Shown: piece after piece, positions 36,314 to 44,804 of the stretch
How the letters are laid out: the number at the start of each line of letters is the position of its first letter
Position numbering within the stretch: the first letter of the stretch is position 1
Assembly: GCF_008386395.1 (NCBI RefSeq)
Contig: NZ_CP043761.1
Coordinates: 3,224,001 to 3,288,000, forward strand
Reading direction: 5' to 3'
DNA length: 64,000 nucleotides
Source: Paenibacillus sp. 37
GTDB lineage: Bacteria; Bacillota; Bacilli; Paenibacillales; Paenibacillaceae
The notes under the pieces: model-generated
What the model saw: the letters and a program-made list of their open reading frames with translations, nothing else
Told to the model about the DNA's origin: nothing
The model's database searches: none
Program-made: the position numbers and the translations under genes

Positions 36314-38332
36314 ATGAATCAAAGACCAATTATGCCGGAGGATCTGAGTCACTACCGTTGGATAAGTCAGCCGGTGATTAGTGCTAACGGACAAGTGGCT
36401 TATGTGGAACAGACCATAGATCAGGATAAAAACGAATATAATACACAAATTCGAGGAATTTCGCTCGATGGTGATGAAGATATTGCACTTTCGGATGGAA
36501 CAAAAGATTCCTCACCTGCTTGGTCGCCTGATGGCACACAGCTCACATTCATTCGCTCAGTGGATGGGGGTAAAGGACTATGGTCGCTCCAGTCAGATCA
36601 AAAAGAGACTGTCATGCTGATATCTCCCACACGTAAAATATTGAGTTATATCTGGTCGCCGAACGGGCAGTACATTGCGTTTACCAGCAAAGTACAACCG
36701 GAGGACCAACAGAAGAAAGCAGACGCACATCAGGAGTCTGCATCTGTGCTGCGAGGTAAAGTCTTCGAGCGCACAACTCCGAAGGCGGAAGGGTCTGGCT
36801 GGTGGGACGGTCAATACAGCCAGTTGTTTGTATATGAGATTAAAAGCGGGGAAATCACACAGGTGACTTCCGGGCTATGGAATATCAGTGCCCCGGTATG
36901 GTCGCCAGATAGCCAGCAGCTTTCTTTCATTTCGAAGCAAGTAGAGGATGAGGAGCTTGATACGGATCTGCTGTACTTTACGGATATATACAGCGTTCGA
37001 TTGGGAGAGCGTGATCTGTTCAAAGTGACGGATTCCAGTCTGGCGATAAGCCAATTCTCTTATTCGTCCGACGGGCAGCAGCTGATCCTGATCGCCAGTG
37101 ATCGTGAGTATGGAAGCGGGAGCCACAACAGCTTATACGCTGTTCCCGTTCATCGAGGTATACCCAGGCCAATCGCACCTCAATTAGATATGCAGATTGG
37201 TAACGCGGCGCTTGGAGATATGAAGTCGGCAGGTGCGTCACCTTCTCCTGTCTCGGATGCCAATCATCCCGAACGCGGTGTATATGTACTCGGAACACAT
37301 AACGGGAATGTGGACGTGTACCGTATTCAAGAAGATGGGGCATGTCAATTGGTGACGGGCGCTGGTGAAAAGGATGTTTATCAGTATACCTTAACACCAG
37401 ATGGTACCTCGCTGGTTATCGCTGCATTGACAGATGGACATCCTGGAGAGTTATATCACGTGGATATCAACAGTGGTGAAATGTTCAGACTCACCCGGCG
37501 AAATGATGAATTCATGGCTGGATTGGCTGTAAATGTGCCAGTTCGTGTAGAGTTTACGTCCTCCGATGGATGGCCGCTTCAAGGTTGGTTAGCCACACCG
37601 ACAATACGTGACACCAATGGGAAACTGCCACTGATTTTGCAGATTCATGGTGGACCCCACGCAATGTATACGGGAACATATAGTCATGAGATGCAAACAC
37701 TCGTTGCGCAAGGTTACGCTGTGTTATGGATCAATCCTCGCGGAAGTATGGGATACGGTCAGGAGTTTGCCAGAGCTTGCCGTGGCGACTTTGCCGGAGG
37801 GGATTACCGGGATCTTATGGAAGCTGTTGATTATGCCCTGGCTACATACGATTTCCTTGATGCATCACGTCTGGGTGTAGCGGGTGGCAGTTATGGCGGA
37901 GTGATGACCAACTGGATTGTAGCGCATACCCACCGTTTCAAGGCGGCTGTAACCCAGCGTTGCATCTCCAACTGGTTGTCCATGTATGGAACGAGCGATA
38001 TCGGAATTTCCTATGTTGAGGGAGTCATTGGTGGTAATCCGGCGGAAAACGCTGAATTCCTGTGGTCCCGCTCACCACTAGCTCATGCACACCACATTGA
38101 GACGCCACTTCTGATTATGCACGGAGAGCAGGATTATCGGACACCGATTGCACAAGCGGAGGAATTATATACTACGCTAAAACGATACGGCAAAAAAACC
38201 AAACTGATTCGTTACCCGGGTTCCAACCACAGTTTGCTAAAAAGCGGTAAACCTTCATTACGTATCGATAGCTTCGAACAGGTGAATGCCTGGTTCAATC
38301 AGTACCTCGGGAATGAGGAGGGCGAGCAATGA
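36314..38332 (+). CDS. S9 family prolyl-oligopeptidase-like peptidase (acylaminoacyl-peptidase type)
   Basis: 672-residue cytoplasmic serine peptidase. Residues about 1-400 form a beta-propeller with repeated WSPDG/WSPN motifs. The C-terminal alpha/beta-hydrolase domain has Ser526 (GGSYGG), Asp607 (GEQDYRTP) and His639 (GSNHSL), in the order expected for S9C enzymes such as YuxL. It comes right after the peptide permeases, and its last codons overlap the next gene (ATGA). It probably cuts imported peptides. Confidence 0.92.
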   Translation: MNQRPIMPEDLSHYRWISQPVISANGQVAYVEQTIDQDKNEYNTQIRGISLDGDEDIALSDGTKDSSPAWSPDGTQLTFIRSVDGGKGLWSLQSDQKETVMLISPTRKILSYIWSPNGQYIAFTSKVQPEDQQKKADAHQESASVLRGKVFERTTPKAEGSGWWDGQYSQLFVYEIKSGEITQVTSGLWNISAPVWSPDSQQLSFISKQVEDEELDTDLLYFTDIYSVRLGERDLFKVTDSSLAISQFSYSSDGQQLILIASDREYGSGSHNSLYAVPVHRGIPRPIAPQLDMQIGNAALGDMKSAGASPSPVSDANHPERGVYVLGTHNGNVDVYRIQEDGACQLVTGAGEKDVYQYTLTPDGTSLVIAALTDGHPGELYHVDINSGEMFRLTRRNDEFMAGLAVNVPVRVEFTSSDGWPLQGWLATPTIRDTNGKLPLILQIHGGPHAMYTGTYSHEMQTLVAQGYAVLWINPRGSMGYGQEFARACRGDFAGGDYRDLMEAVDYALATYDFLDASRLGVAGGSYGGVMTNWIVAHTHRFKAAVTQRCISNWLSMYGTSDIGISYVEGVIGGNPAENAEFLWSRSPLAHAHHIETPLLIMHGEQDYRTPIAQAEELYTTLKRYGKKTKLIRYPGSNHSLLKSGKPSLRIDSFEQVNAWFNQYLGNEEGEQ

Positions 38333-38805
38333 GTCGAACTCAGCTGTCCATTCCTGTAGGGCTTCTTGTAGAGAATGTTCTGACAAGTGGGGAACCCAAA
38401 GAAGTGATTATTGAATGTTTACAACGTCGAGACTATTCCCGGTTGTTGCCTCTGGTTAAGGAATCCGCGATGGACTTTGATGAAAGACTACAGACAGCAG
38501 CTGATATCGGAGACGATTGGGAAAAGGCGATACGTCAAGGTTATGAGTTCAAGTTTTTGCATATTAACGGGTTGAAACGATTGCTCGATTTCCGGTTTGA
38601 CCGTAAGGTGGATCGGGATTACGTTCAAGATGAGTTGTCTCTGAAGCATATTCAACTGACCGCAGAAGAGATTGAATTGCTGCAATCGTTAATTAGCAGG
38701 CAATGGCTCGTGCAAGAAGAAGAAACAGAGGCGGCAGAAGAAGGTAAAACAGAGACCAGGCCATCCTCCCACATTCCTGTCCGTATTCAATTGAAATTAC
38801 CATAG
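38329..38805 (+). CDS. Unknown protein coupled to S9 peptidase
   Basis: 158-residue soluble protein that I cannot assign. It is predominantly helical and charged, with a Glu-rich stretch near residues 133-145 (EEETEAAEEGKTE) and a hydrophobic-basic end (PVRIQLKLP). There is no signal peptide or membrane segment. Its ATG overlaps the peptidase stop by 4 bp, and a terminator follows, so it is the last gene of the peptide-use operon and is probably made in step with the peptidase. Confidence 0.75.
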   Translation: MSRTQLSIPVGLLVENVLTSGEPKEVIIECLQRRDYSRLLPLVKESAMDFDERLQTAADIGDDWEKAIRQGYEFKFLHINGLKRLLDFRFDRKVDRDYVQDELSLKHIQLTAEEIELLQSLISRQWLVQEEETEAAEEGKTETRPSSHIPVRIQLKLP

Positions 38806-38820
38806 TATGATTAACAGAAG

Positions 38821-38842
38821 CCGCGATGATCGCGGTTTTTTT
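38821..38842 (+). terminator. Terminator of the peptide-use operon
   Basis: Stem CCGCG/CGCGG (extendable through AT) followed by seven T. Confidence 0.85.
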
Positions 38843-38969
38843 GCTATTTACAGGTAGAAATGAGGACGACTGCATTCAAAAGTTGAAATCGGACTCTTCA
38901 TGATTTATATTTATATTAAATGATATTATTATCTATCAAAAAATGCAGGCATAAAGAGGGGGACCTAAG

Positions 38970-39332
38970 ATGTCCATTCAAAATGTTTTTGGGAAAATTC
39001 AAATATCGGATGATGTGATCTCCAAAATTGTCGGCAAGATCGCGAATACCACCAGTGAGATTTCATCCATGTCGACAGGACTTGTAGAAGGTATCACCAA
39101 AAAGTGGAGTGGGAAAAGTCTGCAAAATGGCATAGCCATCCGCAAGGTAGAATCAAGACTGGAGATAAACTTAAAGGTTGTCGTTTGTTATGGAACAAAA
39201 GTGCATGAAGTCTGCAGGGAATTGCAACACAATGTGAGATTACATGTGGAACAGCTGACCGGATTAACCATTGATACGGTGAATGTGATCGTTGAGGGGT
39301 TATCATTCAACCAACCTGATGCGAGGTTTTAG
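38970..39332 (+). CDS. Asp23/Gls24 family envelope stress protein
   Basis: 120-residue small cytoplasmic protein of the Asp23/Gls24 family (KIQISDDVISKIVGKIANTTSEISSM, then LEINLKVVVCYGTKVHEV and LTIDTVNVIVEGLSF). Members gather at the membrane and respond to cell-envelope stress. It has an AGAGGGGGA ribosome binding site and stands alone, with a GNAT gene 32 bp downstream that may be cotranscribed. The specific trigger is unknown. Confidence 0.88.
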   Translation: MSIQNVFGKIQISDDVISKIVGKIANTTSEISSMSTGLVEGITKKWSGKSLQNGIAIRKVESRLEINLKVVVCYGTKVHEVCRELQHNVRLHVEQLTGLTIDTVNVIVEGLSFNQPDARF

Positions 39333-39364
39333 TCCAATTTCAGCTACATAGAGGAGTGACAGCG

Positions 39365-39973
39365 ATGAATAAGATTTCCATAATAAAAGCCAGTCCACAA
39401 TCATTAGTCGGCGGGCAACTAAATCAGATGGCACTTGAATATATGGCCTATTCGCTTGCAGGTACCAAGGATAAAGGCATTATTGAGAAAACATTCAACA
39501 AGTTATGGCGTTCGAATCAGAACCGATTCAGTCACCAATATGCTTATGAAGCTAAAATGGGTAACCAAACGCTGGGCATGATCATGTGTTATCCGACCAC
39601 TATAATGAACAAACTTGCTTTGCCAACGTTCTCCAAACTGTTTGAACTTCGTAAATGGAGCCTGATTAAGTATAATCTCCAACACTGGAAAGAGTTTTAC
39701 TCCATGGTGACATTAAAAGAAGCGGAGGACGACGAGTACCACATCGGAACATTGGCTACCTTACCTGAAAGTAGAGGACTTGGTGTAGGGACACACCTCA
39801 TTCATTTTGCTGAGGAGCAAGCTATAACACAAGGTCTGTCCAAATCTTCACTTACGGTTAAAAAGGAAAATCTACTAGCTATTAAACTCTACGAGCGTTT
39901 GGGATACCAGAGAGTAGGGGAAATCAATAAACCGTCGTTATCCCTGTACAGGATGTCCAAAAAACTGGTGTAA
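39365..39973 (+). CDS. GNAT family N-acetyltransferase
   Basis: 202-residue acetyl-CoA-dependent acyltransferase. The acetyl-CoA loop is GTLATLPESRGLGVGTHLI near residues 130-148, followed by the C-terminal VKKENLLAIKLYERLGYQRVG motif. Start ATG 39365 has GAGGAG (39351-39356) 8 nt upstream; GTG 39356 overlaps that site. The acceptor substrate is unknown. Confidence 0.85.
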   Translation: MNKISIIKASPQSLVGGQLNQMALEYMAYSLAGTKDKGIIEKTFNKLWRSNQNRFSHQYAYEAKMGNQTLGMIMCYPTTIMNKLALPTFSKLFELRKWSLIKYNLQHWKEFYSMVTLKEAEDDEYHIGTLATLPESRGLGVGTHLIHFAEEQAITQGLSKSSLTVKKENLLAIKLYERLGYQRVGEINKPSLSLYRMSKKLV

Positions 39974-40060
39974 TGTTTTCTGATACGAATAGAAAAAAGC
40001 AGTAAACTGGAGAGTTTCACATATATAAGCCTACATTTGAACAGTTAAAAGTGTGAGCTG

Positions 40061-40087
40061 GAGGGGCGCTTTATGCGTCCCTTTTTT
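40061..40087 (+). terminator. Terminator after GNAT gene
   Basis: Stem GGGGCGC / GCGTCCC (one wobble), 5-nt loop, T6. Confidence 0.8.
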
Positions 40088-40225
40088 AGTTTTCAGATTT
40101 TTCTCATAAAAAAAGTAACTTGACTTTTGTGGGTGATTAAGCAGGTACTTGACAGGGGTGTGGTATAGTATAAAAAGTTCTTTAATGAAGTAAGACGGAG
40201 AAATATACAATGTGGGGTGTAACCA

Positions 40226-40831
40226 GTGTATCAATATAAGGATCAGGAATATGAAGAAGTACATTTTGAGGGACGTGATCTGCGCTATGGAGAACTCATA
40301 AGCTGTGTTTTCAAGCAGTGTACATTTATGAACGCTTCTATGGAAGAAATCGAAACGAGTAACTGTCGTTTTATCGAGTGTGACTTCAAAGGGGCTTCCA
40401 TGAATGGTTCGATTCATACGGAATCGGCTTTTGAAAACTGCACCTTTGGTGGTGCAAATCTCTTTGCTTCCAAATTCAGCTCCTGCAAGATGACAGGCTC
40501 AGACTTTTCAGGTGCGCAAATGGATGGCATCACACTAAGTCACGGCGATTGGTCCTATACAAATCTGAGACATACACGTTTGGGGAAACAGGATCTGCGA
40601 GGAATTCGTTTCTTTGAGGCTGACTTTACGGACACGGATTTCACCAAAGCGGATTTGAGAGACTGTGATCTTACCCGAGTTGTATTAAGCAGAGCCAAGC
40701 TGCAAGGGGCCGATCTAAGAGGGGCTAACCTGGAAGGAATCGATCTGAAATCACTGGATATCAAAGGCGTACGTTTGGATCGCGAACAAGCCGTTCTGTT
40801 TGTACGCTCGTATGGTGCGAAAGTAGATTGA
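40226..40831 (+). CDS. Pentapeptide-repeat protein
   Basis: 201-residue protein built largely of A(D/N)LxX repeats that form a right-handed quadrilateral beta-helix: CVFKQCTFMNASMEE, CDFKGASMNGS, GGANLFASKFSSCKMTGSDFSGA, ADFTDTDFTKADLRDCDLT, GADLRGANLEGIDLKSLDI. Some relatives mimic DNA and shield gyrase from quinolones (Qnr, McbG type), but that role is not evident here. Start GTG 40226 with GGGGTG about 7 nt upstream. An extended -10 (TGGTATAGT, 40161-40169) lies 57 bp before the start. Monocistronic. Confidence 0.88.
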   Translation: MYQYKDQEYEEVHFEGRDLRYGELISCVFKQCTFMNASMEEIETSNCRFIECDFKGASMNGSIHTESAFENCTFGGANLFASKFSSCKMTGSDFSGAQMDGITLSHGDWSYTNLRHTRLGKQDLRGIRFFEADFTDTDFTKADLRDCDLTRVVLSRAKLQGADLRGANLEGIDLKSLDIKGVRLDREQAVLFVRSYGAKVD

Positions 40832-40850
40832 GTTGAACATACACAGCAGC

Positions 40851-40875
40851 AAGCCGCCCTTAAGGCGGCTTTTTT
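40851..40875 (+). terminator. Terminator after pentapeptide-repeat gene
   Basis: Perfect 8-bp stem AAGCCGCC / GGCGGCTT with a 5-nt loop and a T-run. Confidence 0.88.
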
Positions 40876-40968
40876 GACGTTAAAGCTTTCCCATTCAAGC
40901 AAATTGGCAGGAATAAGAGATCTAAACAAGAAGTAGTTAACATAAGTTTCAACTAAAAGGAGGTTATC

Positions 40969-41352
40969 ATGACCGTCACATTAATTACTATTGTTGCTAT
41001 TATTGTCTTTGGGCTTATAACAGGCACAATCACTACAATTATGGCATTTAAACTGCTACGTAACAATAAAGAGAATCAGCATCTTCGAAAGAGCATTCTG
41101 ATGGACGGAATTCCAGCAGAAGCGATTATTCATGATATTGTACAGACTTCATCCAGTATGGATGGAAGGCCAGGGGTACGACTGGATTTGACTGTAACCC
41201 AAGTGGACGGCCGCACCTTCCCAACAATTGTAGAGACGTATATTCCAATCACACATATTTCCCACTTTCAGAAAGGGAATGTCATTAACGTAAGATACAT
41301 TGCGATGGGGAATGAACGAAAAGTTGAGGTAGAGGATGCTTATGCTCCGTAA
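40969..41352 (+). CDS. Membrane-anchored protein of unknown function
   Basis: 127 residues. One N-terminal membrane segment (VTLITIVAIIVFGLITGTI, residues about 3-30) followed by a ~85-residue beta-rich domain, with DGIPAEAIIHDIVQTSSS, RLDLTVTQVDG and FQKGNVINVRYI, which recalls small OB-like or DUF3592-like modules. I cannot name the family. AAAAGGAGG lies 6 nt before the ATG. A GNAT gene follows after 35 bp and may share the transcript. Confidence 0.75.
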   Translation: MTVTLITIVAIIVFGLITGTITTIMAFKLLRNNKENQHLRKSILMDGIPAEAIIHDIVQTSSSMDGRPGVRLDLTVTQVDGRTFPTIVETYIPITHISHFQKGNVINVRYIAMGNERKVEVEDAYAP

Positions 41353-41387
41353 CGTGTATCAATGGCTTGATTTAGGAGGATATTTTT

Positions 41388-41924
41388 TTGAAATTAATTA
41401 AAACATATGATGTGGATCTAAGTGAAGAATGGTCAACTCTTCTTCAAGAATTACTTGTTGCCAGTTTTCCGGAAGTTTATCCGAAAGACAGATTGTTTTT
41501 TAAGCAAATACCACAGGGCAGAGTACTGGCATTTGCCCCAGATAACCAATTAGTTGGGCATGTAGGAATAGATTACAGGATAATGAATTTAAATGGAAAA
41601 CCCATAAGAGTGTTAGGGATCATCGATTTGTGTGTTTCTTCTGCTATTCGCTCTCAGGGAATCGCTTCTTTGTTAATATCCGAAGTGGAAAGGATGGCCA
41701 AAGGGCGTGTTGATTTTGTCCTTTTATTTGCAGATCATGAGGAATTGTATAGCAAAAATGGATTCAAAACGGTAAGCAACACATGTAAGTGGTTGAAAAT
41801 TGATCATGAAACCTTAACCACAGTTGGAGTTGGGCATCAAGAGGTGGAGGGGTTAATGATTAAAGAAGTTGGAAGCATGCCATGGAGTGAAGGAGAACTC
41901 GATTTTTTAGGATATTTATATTAA
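41388..41924 (+). CDS. GNAT family N-acetyltransferase
   Basis: 178-residue acetyltransferase, with IIDLCVSSAIRSQGIASLLI as the acetyl-CoA-binding segment and LLFADHEELYSKNGFKTVSN as the closing motif, as in the AAC(2')/Eis-like branch of GNATs. Start TTG 41388 with AGGAGG 8 nt upstream. It precedes the leader and ABC-F resistance gene in the same direction, but a separate control region lies between. The acceptor is unknown; an antibiotic-modifying role is possible but unsupported. Confidence 0.82.
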   Translation: MKLIKTYDVDLSEEWSTLLQELLVASFPEVYPKDRLFFKQIPQGRVLAFAPDNQLVGHVGIDYRIMNLNGKPIRVLGIIDLCVSSAIRSQGIASLLISEVERMAKGRVDFVLLFADHEELYSKNGFKTVSNTCKWLKIDHETLTTVGVGHQEVEGLMIKEVGSMPWSEGELDFLGYLY

Positions 41925-42025
41925 TCTTTACTCGCCAAGATTGAAGAAGGGCGCCTTGACCCATATCGTATTCCATGTTACGTTTTCTGTATTAAATTTT
42001 GAACTTTCAAAGGGGGGATAGAGTC

Positions 42026-42154
42026 ATGACTGAATTAGAGGTTGTGGATGTTTATGTGGACCTGTCAACGAACATGAACAGTGGCATGGTTCACAATATG
42101 ACTAATCAGAATCCGACACTTTGTCCTCCTATGCATAGATCTACTTGGCGTTGA
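42026..42154 (+). CDS. Possible 42-residue leader peptide of the ABC-F gene
   Basis: ATG 42026 follows AAAGGGGGG (42009-42017) by 8 nt. It encodes MTELEVVDVYVDLSTN followed by a Met/Asn-rich part and ends in PPMHRSTWR. Its last codons form the 5' arm of a terminator-like hairpin at 42144-42170, and the ABC-F start lies 145 nt beyond its stop. Ribosome-protection ABC-F genes such as vmlR are known to be induced through leader-dependent attenuation, so this frame probably acts as a drug-sensing leader. Its sequence resembles no known family. Confidence 0.5.
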   Translation: MTELEVVDVYVDLSTNMNSGMVHNMTNQNPTLCPPMHRSTWR

Positions 42155-42177
42155 GTAGTTTATCGCCAGGTTTCTTT
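42144..42177 (+). terminator. Candidate attenuator upstream of ABC-F gene
   Basis: Stem CTTGGCG (42144-42150) / CGCCAGG (42164-42170), one G-T wobble, 13-nt loop, followed by TTTCTTT. It overlaps the end of the leader frame, as in transcription attenuation. Confidence 0.5.
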
Positions 42178-42299
42178 ATTGTATAAGCGAATCTACATTC
42201 TGATTATGTTCAAATATTAAAGTGAGGGAATCCATGCCATGTTCGATGGTGAAATCCCGTCAGTTTACTTTTATATTTCACATAAAAAGGATGATCTGC

Positions 42300-43778
42300 A
42301 TGTCTTTAATTAACGTTACCAACCTGACCTTTGCCTATGATGGCAGTTACGATAATATATTTGAAAATGTTAGTTTTCAGTTAGACTCCGATTGGAAATT
42401 GGGTTTTACCGGCAGGAACGGCAGAGGCAAAACAACCTTCCTCAATCTGTTGCTCGGTAAATATGAATACAGCGGACATATCTCTGCGAATGTTAGCTTT
42501 GAATACTTTCCTTTCCAGGTAGAGAATAAGGGAGCCATGACGGTCGATGTCATCGGCGAGATTCATCCTGAATATCTGCACTGGCAAGTTGTACGCGAGT
42601 TTAACCTGTTGAAGGTGTCGGAAGATGTATTGTATCGGCCTTTCGACACGTTATCCAACGGAGAACAAACAAAGGTGATGCTGGCTGCCTTGTTCCTGAA
42701 GGACAATCGGTTTCTGCTCATTGATGAACCAACCAATCATCTTGATCTTCATGCGAGAGAAATCGTAGGTGATTATCTCCGCAGCAAGAGTGGATTTATT
42801 TTGGTGTCTCATGATCGATCCTTCCTGGATCAAAGTGTAGACCACATCCTTTCCATCAATAAGAGCAACATCGAGATTCAGAAAGGCAATTTCTCCGCTT
42901 GGTGGGAAAATAAAAGAAGGCAAGATCAGTTTGAACTTGCGAGTAATGAGAAATTAATAAAAGATATCAAGCGTTTATCCGATTCTGCCAAACGGACCGG
43001 CGGATGGTCGCATGAAGTCGAAAAGACCAAAAATGGTACAAGAAACTCCGGTTCCAAGGTGGATAAAGGATATATTGGGCATAAGGCTGCCAAAATGATG
43101 AAACGTTCCAAAAATATTGAACAAAGGCAGCAATCTGCGATTCAAGATAAGTCTAAACTTCTCAAAAATATCGAGAGTGCAGAACGACTGCAGATCCATC
43201 AGCTGGATTTTCACAAGCATGAACTTGTCGAATTGGAACATGTGTCGATATCGTACGGGGCCAATACGGTGTGCAAGGATGTCAGTATCACGGTTGAAAA
43301 AGGAGATCGTATTGCCCTTTACGGTAAAAATGGATCTGGCAAATCCAGCATTCTTAAACTGATCTGTGGTGAAGATATTGCTTATACAGGTCTTTTCCGA
43401 AAGGATCATCAGCTTAAAATCTCGTATGTATCGCAGGACACGTCCGATCTTGGAGGGCATTTATCTGAGTATGCGGCCACACACGGGATTGATGAAAGCC
43501 TGTTTAAATCAATACTTCGAAAGTTGGATTTTTCCAGACTGCAATTGGAGAAAGATATCTCAACGTTTAGCGCAGGTCAAAAAAAGAAAGTGCTCATTGC
43601 CAAAAGTCTTAGTGAGAAAGCTCATCTGCATATTTGGGATGAACCACTCAACTTTGTAGATGTCATTTCACGTATGCAGATCGAAGACTTATTGCTGGAA
43701 TACTCGCCAACCCTGCTTTTTGTAGAACATGATCGTGAATTTTGTACCAATATTGCAACAAGAATCATTGAACTATGA
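42300..43778 (+). CDS. ABC-F ribosomal protection protein, Lsa-like
   Basis: 492-residue soluble protein with two ATPase cassettes. Walker A motifs are GRNGRGKTT (about residue 39) and GKNGSGKSS (about residue 345), and the signatures are LSNGEQTK and FSAGQKKK. The first Walker B is LLIDEPTNH, the second is HLHIWDEPLNF. Length and the N-terminal INVTNLTFAYDGSYDNIFENV match Lsa-type proteins, which bind the ribosome and displace lincosamides, streptogramin A and pleuromutilins. No membrane domain is present. Start ATG 42300 is used because AAAAGG lies about 9 nt upstream; the in-frame ATG 42222 lacks a site. Expression is probably drug-inducible through the leader and attenuator. Confidence 0.88.
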   Translation: MSLINVTNLTFAYDGSYDNIFENVSFQLDSDWKLGFTGRNGRGKTTFLNLLLGKYEYSGHISANVSFEYFPFQVENKGAMTVDVIGEIHPEYLHWQVVREFNLLKVSEDVLYRPFDTLSNGEQTKVMLAALFLKDNRFLLIDEPTNHLDLHAREIVGDYLRSKSGFILVSHDRSFLDQSVDHILSINKSNIEIQKGNFSAWWENKRRQDQFELASNEKLIKDIKRLSDSAKRTGGWSHEVEKTKNGTRNSGSKVDKGYIGHKAAKMMKRSKNIEQRQQSAIQDKSKLLKNIESAERLQIHQLDFHKHELVELEHVSISYGANTVCKDVSITVEKGDRIALYGKNGSGKSSILKLICGEDIAYTGLFRKDHQLKISYVSQDTSDLGGHLSEYAATHGIDESLFKSILRKLDFSRLQLEKDISTFSAGQKKKVLIAKSLSEKAHLHIWDEPLNFVDVISRMQIEDLLLEYSPTLLFVEHDREFCTNIATRIIEL

Positions 43779-43806
43779 GTATTAACAAAGAACAATTCCT
43801 TGTTAG

Positions 43807-43828
43807 GAGCCGCCATATGGCGGCTCTT
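43807..43828. terminator. Terminator-like palindrome after ABC-F gene
   Basis: Perfect 8-bp stem GAGCCGCC / GGCGGCTC with an ATAT loop; the T-run is weak. Confidence 0.65.
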
Positions 43829-43993
43829 AAACTTTACATATTCTCATATCTCGATCAACCATATAAAAGTTGTTTGTTACACGCACACATTGGTATGGTC
43901 AGGAAGTATGCTATAATTTTATGGTCTAATCCAATCATATGATGGATGAACAGATCAATTGTTGAACTATACTCGCTAAGAGGTGTAATACCA

Positions 43994-44560
43994 ATGAAAA
44001 AAGAAATGACTACAATCAAACAAACCAGGCTCAATTCCATTTTGGACGAGGCCACCAAGTTGCTGATTGAAAAACCGAATGCTTCCATGAATGAAATTGC
44101 AGAATCTGCAAAAATCGGTATTGCGACTTTACATCGATATGTGGAAAGCCGCGAACAGCTCATGGTTCATCTAGGATTACGCGCAATCGAGGTGGTCAGT
44201 GAGACTATGCAACAAGTTCAACTGGATGAAGAGCACTGTGAAAAGTACATACCTGAGCTGATTGAGGCGCTGATTCCATTGGGCGACAAAATATATTTTC
44301 TGGCTCATGACACCACCATTAACTATAATCCAGAGATTGAGGGAGCAGATCTGAAACTGAGAGAACCGGTACTGCATGCAGTCGGTCTGTTACAACAAAA
44401 AGGTTATTTCCGCTCCGATCTTGATAAAACCTGGATTGTTGATGTGCTGTATTCCATCATGTTCCTGACGTGGCAGCAGGTTGTAAGTGGTCACATCGCG
44501 AGAAAAGCAGCCCCCGCGCTTGTAGTAGACACGTTTTATCATGGGTTTAAGCAGAAGTGA
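43994..44560 (+). CDS. TetR-like transcriptional regulator
   Basis: 188-residue regulator. The helix-turn-helix is in residues about 10-58 (RLNSILDEATKLL, then MNEIAESAKIGIATLHRYVESREQLMVHL), followed by an all-helical ligand domain. Start ATG 43994 has TAAGAGGTG 8 nt upstream; the ATG at 43946 lacks a site. It stands alone between terminators and its target is not obvious. The neighbouring ABC-F gene is a possibility, but that gene already has an attenuator. Confidence 0.85.
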   Translation: MKKEMTTIKQTRLNSILDEATKLLIEKPNASMNEIAESAKIGIATLHRYVESREQLMVHLGLRAIEVVSETMQQVQLDEEHCEKYIPELIEALIPLGDKIYFLAHDTTINYNPEIEGADLKLREPVLHAVGLLQQKGYFRSDLDKTWIVDVLYSIMFLTWQQVVSGHIARKAAPALVVDTFYHGFKQK

Positions 44561-44623
44561 AAATTAGGAGTGAGAATAAACCCAACAGCATTAGCTCGAT
44601 AATGATGACCAAATGATTTCATA

Positions 44624-44649
44624 AAGTCGCTAATTTAGCGGCTTTTTTT
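44624..44649 (+). terminator. Terminator after TetR-like gene
   Basis: Stem AGTCGCT / AGCGGCT (one wobble) with a 5-nt loop and T7. Confidence 0.8.
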
Positions 44650-44746
44650 GCTTGTTTACATGTACAAATACCTGTTCAAGCAGAGACATTGAACTAATCT
44701 ATTCTAGGTATCCGAGAATTTAGCAAAACCAACTATAAACAAAATG

Positions 44747-44770
44747 AACGATTACATAACATTATTTGTC
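44747..44770 (+). promoter_or_regulatory. Candidate ECF-type autoregulated promoter
   Basis: GAAC at 44746-44749 and TGTC at 44767-44770, 17 nt apart, resemble the AAC ... CGTC pattern of ECF sigma promoters, 35 nt before the sigma gene. Confidence 0.35.
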
Positions 44771-44804
44771 TTATTAATGAAAACACGGCAAAGGGGGGGA
44801 TAGA

